From Oleoguttula mirabilis (Eukaryota > Ascomycota > Dothideomycetes > Mycosphaerellales > Teratosphaeriaceae), in assembly GCA_035135055.1 (NCBI GenBank), contig JAVFHQ010000014.1, positions 124,001 to 188,000 on the forward strand: DNA of 64,000 nucleotides, read 5' to 3'. Made by a program: the position numbers and the translations under genes. Shown here piece after piece: positions 1 to 9,405 of the stretch. The notes beneath the pieces are model-generated. The model saw only the letters and a program-made list of their open reading frames with translations, made no database searches and was not told the origin of the DNA. How positions within the stretch are numbered: the first letter of the stretch is position 1; every line of letters starts with the position of its first letter.

Positions 1-598
1 CGTGTTTGTGCCTGATGCGCCGTCTTCCCTCCTCCTGTGCCTGCCACTCCGCGCAGCTCTGTCTGCTCTTCGCCTTGCGGTTTCCGGGTCCACATTCGCC
101 ATGCTCAGGTCCCTCACCTCAGCCAGCAGTCTTTCGTCCTCGCTATCCGACTCCTCCCGACGTATCTCGACCTTGGGTGTCACATTGTCCCCTGGCTTGT
201 AGTGCTTGCGCATCTCCTCCTTCTCGTCATCGCTCTTCGCCCGGTCCGGATTGGCCTTCAGATAGCCCTCCAGCAGCGTGGTAAGCCTCCAATCTGCCTT
301 CGTCCCTCGCACCGAGTCTCGACATGATGGGCACGTATACGGGTGGGTGGTGCGCCGGTTGGTCGTAGCGGATGCGGCTTGCCATGCGAACCACTCCCTC
401 AGGCAAGACCCGCAAAAGGTGTGTAGGCAGTCGAGAAGTGTGAGCGGTTGGTACAGTATGTCGGTGCATATCTGGCGCAAGTTGTCAGCTCGCCGCCCCA
501 GTAATGCTGCGATGTACCACCCCTACCGAACAAGTGAGCTCCTTCTCCATGTCGAGCAAGCCATCACCACCGTCGCCAGATTTCTGCCCCTCCGCCAT
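1..598 (-). CDS. RING-finger E3 ubiquitin ligase, C-terminus beyond window
   Basis: Two exons are visible, 598-527 and 471-1, joined across an intron at 526-472 (GTAGGG...GCCAG). Neither exon alone contains a whole RING; splicing creates a perfect C3HC4 finger: Cys23-x2-Cys26-x12-Cys39-x-His41-x2-Cys44-x2-Cys47, then Cys71-x2-Cys74 (CPSC). An acidic, Arg-rich helical stretch follows (DDEKEEMRKHYKPGD) that resembles the region after the RING in fungal CHFR-like proteins. RING proteins of this type transfer ubiquitin from an E2 to a substrate; the substrate is unknown. The reading frame is open to base 1, so about 181 residues are seen and the C-terminus is missing. The start is the first ATG of exon 1. 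With this start there is no N-terminal FHA domain, so CHFR identity is not claimed. Confidence 0.8.
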
Positions 599-1561
599 GT
601 TGGCACGCGCAAAGCACTACGCTCTGCCAGCTGCCCCAGTCCAGCACGGTCCCAATCCCTGGCGCAGCGAAACTATTACGCCATACGTATGCGCCGTCAG
701 TGGCAGAATGATCGACGATCCCGGTGGAGAGTGAAACAATATCACGCCAGGAGTCTCAGATATCATGTACCTCCTTTGGCCGAGGAGCTGGACTGTTGGA
801 GGCAAGTGAAGCGATACCGTACCTTCACCGGGCACTACTGCTCTGAGGAGTCTTCAGCACACGTTAAGACTTGCACCCTTTTCAATGGGCTGACCTGTAG
901 ATGTGCTGACGAAGCTGCACCAAACCATGTAACCTACGCCTCTTCCCTCGCTATATCGATGCCTGATCTCCTCCAGGCAGGAACATTTCGGAGGGCACCT
1001 TCCCGCCACGGCGCCACCCCACCACATGGCACACCCCATGCACACCATGTTTCGAAACGGCTATGACGGCGCATCAACTGCAAGTCACCACAGCACGTTG
1101 CTATTTTCGACTTTCAAGAAACCATGGCGTCGTCCACCTCATGTTTCCTATACGCACTCAATGCCATTCGCTGGAGTCGTACGTCCGCAAACCTGTCCTG
1201 CTGCCATGCGCTTCGTCACGCGTTCCTGATCGGCAACGGATCTACGTATCGTGCGCGTAGCTCTCTTGCCGGGCACCCACGTTTCCATGTTTCTGACTTC
1301 GATTTGTGCGGTGAGCGGTGCGGCGGCAGAGGGCACACACCAGGCAAAGTACTACCCAATAGCCTTGACCTTGTGCGCCGACTTGCTCGGCAGGGTTCCG
1401 TCCGTTTCCCTTTGCAATGGTGCATATTCACGAGAGGCTTGTTTGACAATTCAGGGTAGGTATAGAAAGGCGCCGATACCTTGCAAATAGCTCGGTCGAG
1501 CACAATGTAGTCACACCTATCTTGCCAATCTCGCTATCAGTACTGTTCTATCTCAGTGAAG
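599..1561. other. Intergenic, shared upstream region of RING gene and phospholipase B
   Basis: About 960 bases with no convincing gene. Open frames here lack recognisable domains. The region lies between the starts of a minus-strand and a plus-strand gene, so it should hold both promoters. I found no clear TATA box. Confidence 0.6.
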
Positions 1562-3244
1562 ATGCTCCCTCAGCCACTCAAGATCACTTTCATTGCACTG
1601 AGCGCTCTTGCTGCAGCCGCACCAGCACCCGCTCCTACACGGCTGGCCGAACGTGGACCACTCAACCTTTTGGCAGATCCGTATGCGCCCGTTCAGACAT
1701 CATGTCCGAGCATACCGCTGGTCCGCCCAGCGACGAGCCTCAATTCGGACGAGGCAAGCTATGTCTCCTCCCGCAAACCGAACGCCGACGAAGCGCTCGC
1801 CGCCTGGCTCCAGAAGCAAGGCAACTTCAGCACCTCCTCTCTCCCAGCTCTTGGCTTCACCTCGAGCGGCGGCGGTCTCCGCGCCCTGCTCGAGACTGCA
1901 GGCGTGGTGCAAGCCTTCGATAACCGGGATAGTAACCTAAGCACCAGTGGCGTGTATCAAGCTTTGACCTACGAAGCCGGCCTGTCGGGCGGCGCCTGGT
2001 TCCTTAGCTCTCTCGCCGGGAACAATTGGCCGACTGTTTCTTACCTCAAGGAGAATCTCTGGGAAGATGCCTTCCAGAACACGGCCCTGCTGCCCGCCAA
2101 TCTCCTCTCCCTCTCCGGCCTCACAGAGTATGGCCTCATCGCCGACGAACTCGTCGACAAGCAGGCTGCCGGCTACGACGTCACGATCGTGGATCCCTAC
2201 GGCCGCCTGCTCTCCTATCAGTTGCTCGAGGGCGCCTCAGGAGGTGTATCCACCCGCTTGTCGAGCCTCACCTCGTTTAGCAACTTCACAAATCACAACG
2301 TGCCGTATCCCATCATCACTGCCACGGGCATTGACGACGCCTATAGCGGCCAGTGCTACCCCGACACCACGTCTACCATTTATGAATTTCACCCTTACGA
2401 GTACGGCTCCTGGGATTCCGGCATATCCGCATTTGCCCAGACAGCATACATGGGCACCAACCTTACCGCCGGATCGCCAACAATTGCCAACAATTGCACA
2501 GTCCACTACGACAACTTGGGCTACGTTCTTGGAACCAGCAGCGATGTCTTCAATGGCTTATGTGAGGTCATCACACCCTCGAATGAGACTACGAATGACC
2601 TACAAGGGCTGTCCAATGTGCTGGAAGGGCTGGTGAACTACGCACATGACCCGCTATTCCAGGATCTGTTCGCTATCTACCCCAACCCGTTTTATCAATA
2701 CGAGGGCTCAACGCGCGTACAGAGTGCCTCGCACCTCGCAATGGCCGATGGCGGCGAAGGCGGCCAGAACAACCCCATATGGCCTTTGATCCAAGCCGAA
2801 CGCTCCGTCGATGTCCTGATAGTCAATGATAATTCAGCCGACACTTCCGACAACTTCCCGAACGGGACCGAGATCCAGCAAACGTACATCAACGCCCAGA
2901 ATGCTGGTCTGACAAAGATGCCATATATCCCGGACGTCTCCACCTTCGTCAGCGAAGGCTTGAACAAAAGAGCGACGTTCTTCGGCTGCAACCAGACGGG
3001 CACGACGTTCATCGTCTACTTGCCGAACGTGGCGTACTCCTACGATTCCGGACAGGCGACGGCCAAGGTCGAGTACACGAAGGCGGAGACGGATGGAATG
3101 ATCGCCAATGGGGTGCAGATCGCTACGCAGAATGGTACAGCCGGCTGGCCGTTCTGTTTGGCGTGTGCGGTGAAGAATGGGGATGCGAGTAGTCTGCCTG
3201 CTGGGTGCGATGCTTGTTTTGATGAGTACTGTTACTATAAATGA
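1562..3244 (+). CDS. PLB1: Secreted phospholipase B (lysophospholipase)
   Basis: Single exon, 560 residues, starting at the first ATG (an in-frame GTG lies two codons upstream). The family removes acyl chains from phospholipids and lysophospholipids outside the cell or at the wall. The N-terminus is a signal peptide (hydrophobic ITFIALSALAAAAPA). Catalytic landmarks of the fungal PLB/cPLA2 fold are present: SSGGG near residues 101-105, the nucleophile motif GLSGGAW with Ser142, and the ADGGEGGQN motif with Asp396. Many N-glycosylation sequons and cysteines fit a secreted enzyme. There is no C-terminal hydrophobic GPI signal; it ends in a cysteine-rich tail, CDACFDEYCYYK. Length is slightly below the usual 600-650. 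The symbol denotes the family, since fungi often have several paralogues. Confidence 0.93.
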   Translation: MLPQPLKITFIALSALAAAAPAPAPTRLAERGPLNLLADPYAPVQTSCPSIPLVRPATSLNSDEASYVSSRKPNADEALAAWLQKQGNFSTSSLPALGFTSSGGGLRALLETAGVVQAFDNRDSNLSTSGVYQALTYEAGLSGGAWFLSSLAGNNWPTVSYLKENLWEDAFQNTALLPANLLSLSGLTEYGLIADELVDKQAAGYDVTIVDPYGRLLSYQLLEGASGGVSTRLSSLTSFSNFTNHNVPYPIITATGIDDAYSGQCYPDTTSTIYEFHPYEYGSWDSGISAFAQTAYMGTNLTAGSPTIANNCTVHYDNLGYVLGTSSDVFNGLCEVITPSNETTNDLQGLSNVLEGLVNYAHDPLFQDLFAIYPNPFYQYEGSTRVQSASHLAMADGGEGGQNNPIWPLIQAERSVDVLIVNDNSADTSDNFPNGTEIQQTYINAQNAGLTKMPYIPDVSTFVSEGLNKRATFFGCNQTGTTFIVYLPNVAYSYDSGQATAKVEYTKAETDGMIANGVQIATQNGTAGWPFCLACAVKNGDASSLPAGCDACFDEYCYYK

Positions 3245-4522
3245 AGCACTACTGGCCAGACAAAAACGTTCCGTGTCACGTAGACGCAAGTATACGACGC
3301 ATTGGGCGGATGTCAGTTCCCGCTATGTGAAGGCTTTGTAGAGCCAAATTATCACCCTGCATGTGACTGTGTCAGGCTTCTTGAACGAGACTGGACGATG
3401 GTGAAACTTCCGGCCGATTTGGGCAAAGGATTATGGAGCGGCGAATAAACGGTCGATGGCGACCACTGACGGACGGCAGGCAGAGCATACTTGAGGCCTA
3501 GCCAATCGATACGAGCTCACGTAGCGGTCGGCATCTATACAAAACCCCTTTGCTTTGATGGAGATGATGTAACGTGCTCCGGGACAGGAGGGTTTTTGGT
3601 ATGCTTGACGACCTGGACCCTCGGTCGCTACCCTCCGGCCTGGCTTCTCGGCTCCGTCACACTATCTGTGTGATCAACAGGACTCCCCATACAGTGGAAG
3701 CGAGCAACGCGGGTGGCGAAGCTGAGTGGCGGGTCGCTTTTGCCAAACTTGCTGCTCGGAAGCCTCCGCCATGCGTTGGTTCTAACAAGTGGTGGGACGA
3801 GCTCCCTTGATCAATCGCTGCCCTTCCCCTCCCTCGACCTCAATCTTTCTTCTTCGAGTTCATCCACCACCTTTCAATCCATGGTGCCCATGACACCTCT
3901 TCATCTCCATCTACCCTCGTTTTACCTCACCCTCGGACGACCACGAAGCGCCACCGGCCGGCGGATTCGACAAGCCAGTCACACGCGGTTGACTGGTCAT
4001 GCATGGTACAGTCGTGGCGCTGCCACACATCTGTTGTGGGCCACCGGCGTAGCGGCGATGGGGTGCGGGCTTAGTAGGCCACAGGCTGAGACTCCCAAAG
4101 GCCCGCAGGACTGGGTCCAGCTAGTCTGAGACCATGACGAGGACAGCAAGTCTGAAAGTGGAAACCCGGGCCATGCTGCAAGAGGTGGAACTTCTGGTGT
4201 GAAGGCCAGCTACTTACCAAACTCGAAAGGGCCTTCCATGGCCATCTCACCGTCTGCAGGCCATCAGAAACTCAGCAGCGCTTGCTGCTGGGTTTTGGAG
4301 GCTTTCATGACAGTCAGAGTAACACTTAGTAAGTGACTGCGTGAGCCGCGCAATTAAGTTGAGCGGCGTCCATTCTTTGGCTATGACCTGAGATGGGAAG
4401 ATAACATGCGACAAGCCGAGGCTCCTTCGCCGGCGCCCACGCTGTCACGACGGCCCTCGTACACGTCTCTCATCAGTCGTACCAGTTCATCGTCGTCGAG
4501 ATCACCTCGTGCTCGCTTCTCC
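3245..4522. other. Intergenic, contains degenerate repeat copy A
   Basis: About 1.3 kb between the 3' ends of phospholipase B and the Atg33-like gene. No intact gene is supported. The right half (about 3700-4320) is the first copy of a three-copy degenerate unit annotated separately; the left part (3245-3700) shows nothing I recognise. Confidence 0.6.
3700..4320 (-). repeat. Degenerate dispersed unit, copy A
   Basis: Homologous blocks occur in the same order in copies B and C. They are 4222-4304 (reads GGCCATCTCACCGTCTGCAG on plus), 4176-4190 (CTGCAAGAGGTGGAA), 4101-4110 (GCCCGCAGGA) and 4021-4042 (CCACAC...GTTGTGGGCC). Read on the minus strand the first block offers ATGGCCATGGAAGGCCC followed by a GTAAG donor, and the second is a pyrimidine tract ending in CAG, like an intron acceptor. 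No long open frame survives across the blocks, so it is either a decayed gene or a non-coding element. Boundaries are approximate. Confidence 0.6.
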
Positions 4523-5052
4523 TCACGCACCATCACCCCAGATGCCTACCACACCCATCACGAATCCCGCTCCGCTGACGCCCATCCTCACAAACTCAAT
4601 CCACTGCTGCTCCCTCGCCTTCTTCTCCACTTGCTCGCCATTCACGTCGTCGACATCGTCCGTCACCACCGCCCCTCCCATATCCTGCCTCATCGCCAGG
4701 TTCAGCGCGCCGCTAGAAGCCGCAAGCAGAGCTGTCCACAGAAGGTACGGGTGCCTCACACGCGATGGCGACAGGTAGAAAGCCAGAGCCAGTGACAGTG
4801 TCGAGATGGCGGAGAGGGTCCGGATATGGAGCGTGGCTAACCGCGCGGTTTGGGAGAGGGTGTAGGCGGCGGGTTTGGCGCTTGGGAGGGTGAGGAGGGA
4901 GGGGAGTGACTGAGTGGAGAGGGTGTAGGACACGCCCTGGGAGACCGTCAGTGCCTAGCGCGTTACTCCCTGCTCCTGCGAAGGAGACATACCGTCAACA
5001 GGCCAAGGCTTATCGTGCCCACGAATTTGCAGAGCGCTATCGCTGTCGGCAT
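4523..5052 (-). CDS. ATG33: Atg33-like mitochondrial membrane protein
   Basis: Exons 5052-4993 and 4936-4523, intron 4992-4937 (GTATGT...CCCAG); 157 residues. The first exon encodes MPTAIALCKFVGTISLGLLT, which continues into GVSYTLSTQSLPSLLTLPSA; this N-terminal pattern is typical of filamentous-fungal Atg33 homologues. About four hydrophobic segments are visible (near residues 5-28, 55-72, 82-102 and 130-150). Yeast Atg33 is a mitochondrial outer-membrane protein needed for starvation-induced mitophagy; here that role is inferred from family resemblance only. The gene is divergent from the SPS19-type gene, sharing a 544-base promoter region. Confidence 0.75.
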
Positions 5053-5596
5053 CGTGATCGCTTCTTCAGTATCGAGGTATCGTGATGGCAGTGCGAGGTC
5101 TTCCTCTGCGTTGCTATGTCGCGTGTGATAGTAGCAAGATGTAGCTTACGCTGTCAGGTACCTGAGCTGAGCTCCAGTCGGTAGACGAGCTTCACTTCAC
5201 TGGCGTCGGCCACATGGCCCTTGCTTTCCCCACGCGCTTTCGCGTGGGGTTGGCGCGAAACTCACCTCGGCCCATCTTCAGGGCCCGTGCAACGCATGCG
5301 CTTGTCTCAATCGACTTCCGGAGACATTGTACGCTCGTCGTGATTGCTGGTCTATTACTACCGTGGCAAACAAAGACACTCGCCGTGCTATCATACCCCC
5401 AGCGCGAGGCCAAGGATAGAGCAAGACCGAGGTCTAGATTGATATACGTAGCTGTGGAACAAGCCTTACTGGCACACTTACGGCCGAAGTGGAAGACGTA
5501 TAGCAGGAGCATCCCCATCAAGAGGCGTCCAGTCAACCTCGTGCCCTCCGACAACTCATACTCGCATACATAAAGCATATACTAGAGGCCACCACC
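5053..5596. promoter_or_regulatory. Divergent promoter of Atg33-like and SPS19-type genes
   Basis: This 544-base gap separates two start codons on opposite strands. It contains a perfect inverted repeat at 5228-5249: nine-base arms CCCCACGCG and CGCGTGGGG around a four-base spacer. Each arm carries GTGGGG, which matches the CreA consensus SYGGRG, in opposite orientations. CCTCGG occurs at 5265-5270 and its complement CCGAGG at 5427-5432; this hexamer is the core site of the FarA/FarB fatty-acid regulators in Aspergillus. Function is inferred; the hexamers are short enough to occur by chance. Confidence 0.45.
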
Positions 5597-6544
5597 ATGT
5601 CCGTTCCACGCCAGAAGTATCTCAGCTCGGTCTGGCGCGATGGCATCTTTGCGGACAAAGTCCTCTTCTGCACCGGAGGCGCGGGGACCATCTGCTCCAT
5701 GCAGGTCCGCGCCTTCGTAGCACTGGGAGGCAATGCCTGCATCATCGGCCGCAACGTCGAGAAGACCGAGAAGGGCGCCGAGGACATCGCCACGGTCAGA
5801 TCGGGCTCCAAGGTCATCGGCATTGGTGGTGTCGACGTGCGGGATCCCAAGGCGTTACAAGCAGCAGCAGACCGGTGTGCGAAGGAGCTGGGTGGCATAG
5901 ACTTTGCTATCGCAGGCGCTGCGGGCAACTTCCTCGCTCCGATGGCTCAGCTAAGCCCCAATGCCTTTAAGACCGTGATGGATATCGACGCTCTTGGCTC
6001 TTACAATACCACCAAAGCCGTACTACCGTACCTCGTTGAGAGCGCGCAGAAATACAAGAACATCGGCTCTTCCCAACCTACCGGGACTGGCGGCCGTATG
6101 ATCTTCATCTCAGCCACGTTCCACTACAAAGGCCAACCACTGCAAGCGCACGTTGCGGCCGCCAAGGCAGCTGTCGACCAAATCAGCCATTCAGTGGCGA
6201 TTGAGTATGGTCCGTATGGCGTAACCAGCAATATCATCACACCTGGACCGATCGCCAACACCGAAGGCGTTGAGCGTCTATCGAAAACAGATCCAAAAAG
6301 CATGAAGGCGAGCATGAAAAGAATACCGCTCGGACGGTATGGAGAGGTCAAGGAGATTGCTGATGCCACGGTGTACCTCTTTTCGGAGGCGGGCAGCTAT
6401 GTGAATGGCAACACGCTCGTGGTGGACGGAGGACAGTGGAGGACGTCGGGCGCGAGTGAGAGCGCGGCATGGCAGTATCCGGACTTTCTGCTCTCCGGGG
6501 CAGCGGTGGAGGGCGTGAAGAGCGGGAGGAAGAGTAAGCTCTGA
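5597..6544 (+). CDS. SPS19: Peroxisomal 2,4-dienoyl-CoA reductase, SDR family
   Basis: Single exon, 315 residues, ATG start with an A at -3. Members reduce 2,4-dienoyl-CoA with NADPH, an auxiliary step that lets beta-oxidation handle polyunsaturated fatty acids. The N-terminal Rossmann motif reads TGGAGTI (about residues 26-32) and the conserved IAGAAGNF segment follows near 110. The catalytic-region motif FISATFHY...HVAAAKAAVDQ lies near 170-195 and the NIITPGPIANTEG segment is typical of DECR2/Sps19. The protein ends in Ser-Lys-Leu, a canonical type 1 peroxisome targeting signal. It is divergent from the Atg33-like gene; its upstream region holds CreA-like and CCTCGG motifs. Confidence 0.93.
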   Translation: MSVPRQKYLSSVWRDGIFADKVLFCTGGAGTICSMQVRAFVALGGNACIIGRNVEKTEKGAEDIATVRSGSKVIGIGGVDVRDPKALQAAADRCAKELGGIDFAIAGAAGNFLAPMAQLSPNAFKTVMDIDALGSYNTTKAVLPYLVESAQKYKNIGSSQPTGTGGRMIFISATFHYKGQPLQAHVAAAKAAVDQISHSVAIEYGPYGVTSNIITPGPIANTEGVERLSKTDPKSMKASMKRIPLGRYGEVKEIADATVYLFSEAGSYVNGNTLVVDGGQWRTSGASESAAWQYPDFLLSGAAVEGVKSGRKSKL

Positions 6545-7204
6545 TGACCTGTGCAGTGTGTAGCGCTGGCGTTCGGCGGATAGGCTGTGTAGACACACAT
6601 ATACACCTGCAACGCGTGCGCCACCAGCTGACCACCAACGCTCACAATCCAAAGTCACAGCCGTTTGGACCAAGCATGCAGCACGAACCAACGCCCCACT
6701 GATCCAAGCCAAGTCCTGCAAAGTAGACGACGCGGTAGCCATGCTTGCTTGAAACCCTTTCTGGGTCTCATTCCTCGTCCACCAAGAGAGATGATTCAGA
6801 AGCTCGGATGCGGGCGACACGCGATCTCTGCATCCTCGTCAGTCGGTGGGCACGTGATGTACTTCGCCCGGTTGCTTGAGGGTGTGCTTGGTGTGGAAAC
6901 ACTGACGGCGGCGGATGTGCTCGTTCGTTCTCGGGCGGTTGCGCCTTTGGTGAGGCTGCCGTCGGCGGATACGTCCGCTCTGGAACTTGACTCCCAGCCC
7001 GAGATGGACGGTACTGGCGGGAAGAGAAGTCTAGTAACTGGTCATGTAACGGGCTGACAGGAGAGGCATCTATGATCTCAGATCTGGCAGTGGGCCAGTG
7101 CTCTTCAATGCATGGACTCTAGGCCTTAAGAGCCAGGGGATTCCGTAGCTTTGACGGCAACTACTTCTGTAGTACCTTAGCTTGAGTTGTTTCCTGCTCT
7201 TCGA

Positions 7205-8010
7205 ACCTCCTTGCCCACTTTCGCTTTCAGCAACCACTCCTCACCATGAACTGGTGATGACTGGCAACACATAAGCGCCACCACACACCCGATGTAGAGA
7301 CCATCATAAGGTATACTCGACATCTCACTTTCTTCTGGACTGGTGACACCTGAGCACTCAGACTGACGGATTTTCAAGATCTGACGCAATCTCAACGCCC
7401 GTGTTTGCTGACCAACGTACGTGAATGTTCGCACCTTCCTCCGAGCAACGCCAAGAGTGCGGGAGGTGGGCCCGCCCGAGCTCTATAACTTCTGTCAAAT
7501 GACGCGGCCACCTACTTTTCGAATCCCTCAACCTCATCTCACAGCACACACCAACAACACAGTCATGGGAGCGACTGGGCCTCCGCGACTGCACAGGCAC
7601 ACACCCTCCTGCCACACACCTGCTGTGGGTCCCCGGGATACCGTGTGTCGAAGGAGTGCGCGCTTGGTACTCGCGCAAAGCGCTGCAGGAAAAGTCCGCA
7701 GGGTCTCGTAGCCAGACCTACGGGGGGAGTGAAAAAAGTGAACTCCGGCCACCGCGTCGACTGGATCCCTCTTGTCGGTCAGTTGGTATCATTCAAGGAT
7801 GTCATTTTGCCGCCTTCGGCGTAACGAGTGCGACAAAGCCGCTTCACGAAGCGTCACGAGCCGGCGGAGAAGAAGCCCTGAGAGGCGCGGCACACATACG
7901 AAGTAAGTGACGCTTACGAACTTCAAAGGGCCTCCCAGGGCCATCTCAACGTCTTAGACCATCCGATGTTCAGCGGCATTGGCTGGGCACTGGAGGCTAG
8001 CATAATGCAC
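7205..8010 (-). repeat. Degenerate dispersed unit, copy B
   Basis: It carries the blocks shared with A and C: 7922-7998, 7693-7702, 7610-7631, plus a left-hand block at 7207-7245 shared with C. On the minus strand the right-hand block reads ATGGCCCTGGGAGGCCC then a GTAAG donor-like site, which also forms a short palindrome GTAAG-TGACG-CTTAC at 7901-7915. The left-hand block encodes LLKAKVGKEV on the minus strand, matching LLSEAEVGRQV in copy C. About 250 bases between blocks are unique to this copy. The acceptor-like CTCTTGCAG of A and C is not evident here. Confidence 0.6.
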
Positions 8011-8129
8011 GGAGACGTGATCCCGCACGCACACTACTGCACTTGCTGGTGTAGTGGACGGCGGAAAGCATGTGACGCCCTACAAGCCAAAAGCCAGTAG
8101 ACTCTATCCGTTTGGCGGCGGTGCGCTTC

Positions 8130-8760
8130 TTCTGCTTCTCGACCTGCCTGCCCACTTCTGCTTCCGACAAAAGCTTCTCACGGGCCATCGTGTTAAGGGG
8201 CGTAACCTCTGCTGTCCACCTGGCCGTTGATAAGCGGGAGTCGGCCCATGCTCCTCCGCGCCTTTACCCCCTTTGCTGCTCGCTCACCTTCGACTTTCCA
8301 TCAACACCGACTCATCGCCGACACCACCACCCACATCAGCCCCAAAGCGCAACCGCCCTCAACGCATGTCACGCCAATGTCGCCAAGCCAGTCACAGAAA
8401 GAGGTGGCTGGGAGAGCAACAGTACAGGCACGCTCGCCGCCACACGTTTGCTGTGGGCCTTCGGCAGCGTGTTCGATGGGATGCGTGCAAAGTAAGCTGG
8501 CAAGTTCGTGCCCAAATGCCCGCAGGGCCATTCGTGGCCCGAGACTTCCGGTAGAGTCCGTCTCGAAAGGGGAATCCGGCTGTTGCTCTGCAAGAGGTGG
8601 AATCGGCGAAAGGGTGGGCCTCGCGAGGCGCGGTATGTACAGCAATGTCGGTTGCGTTTACGAGCTTCATAGGGTCTCCCATGGCAATCTCACTGTCTAT
8701 AGGCCATCAGATGTTCAGCGGCATGTGCTCGCTGGGTACTGGAGGCTGAGGCGTGGCCCG
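8130..8760 (-). repeat. Degenerate dispersed unit, copy C
   Basis: Blocks shared with A and B are 8667-8745, 8588-8602 (CTGCAAGAGGTGGAA), 8514-8526 and 8438-8459 (CCACAC...GCTGTGGGCC); the left-hand block at 8141-8183 is shared with B. On the minus strand the left block opens a short frame beginning MAREKLLSEAEVGRQVEK, the best-preserved coding-like piece of the family. By eye, the 80-base right-hand block is roughly three-quarters identical among copies. It lies about 130 bases to the right of copy B in the same orientation. Confidence 0.6.
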
Positions 8761-9405
8761 AAAACGAACACTTCCATTCCTTGCAACGATCTCCAGTGAC
8801 CGCTCACCCCCAATGTCAGATGAAGGTTCAGGCCTAGGTCTGCGAAGAGGTCACGGTAGTCATCACAGCCGCTCGCCGCGCAAGTGCCCATAGCTCATCT
8901 CTCCTGGGAGAACATGTCAGCGGATGATTGTGACGCTGAAGGCAGAGACCGAGGCCTGAGCACACGAGGACATCAGGTTAACTAGTGGTACGGCGTGGGC
9001 ATCTTGACTCATCGCCATACTTGCATACATCGGGCCCTTCTCATAGACCAAGCCTCATTGCAGCCGGGCGCCAGGACATAGCGCCGAGCCCGCTCTCCTC
9101 TCCGTCGTGACACCGCGCCCCAGAACAGCTGTCCTCGACTTCGTGCCAGAGCAGGTACAACGAGAGGTGGTGAGAGATTCCGACGAAGGGATCTTACACC
9201 CTACCCGGTACGGGACAACGTGGAATGGGACGATGAAGGATGGATGAGGTTCGTACTCGTGAGTCGTAGCCTCACGTCTTTCTCCGCTCTAGCCTTATCT
9301 GGGAGTGCGCGTGCGTAAACCCTGCTTCGTCCGCGCTTTTAGATCCATTTCGTGTCGGACAATAACATCGCCAACCTCCAACACCCTCTACAGAAGCTCG
9401 CGGCA

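Larger units (their letters stand above)
6545..9405. other. Gene-free 2.9 kb stretch holding repeat copies B and C
   Basis: No intact gene is supported here. Open frames of up to about 190 codons (for example 8227-8799 plus) show no domain and disagree between the repeat copies. Copies B and C of the degenerate unit occupy about 7205-8010 and 8130-8760. The part from 8800 to 9405 is the upstream region of the zinc-cluster gene; 6545-7200 shows nothing I recognise. Confidence 0.6.

Noticed and set aside
278..1066. A 262-codon plus-strand open frame
   Set aside because: It runs antisense through the RING exons and has erratic amino-acid composition; the minus-strand reading gives a perfect C3HC4 finger.
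8455..8475. CTTCGGCAGC, resembling the 5' end of U6 snRNA
   Set aside because: The following bases do not match U6 and no terminator-like T-run follows; it belongs to the repeat block.
8227..8799. A 190-codon plus-strand frame over repeat copy C
   Set aside because: The corresponding frames in copies A and B are broken or shifted, so the frame is not conserved and is probably chance.
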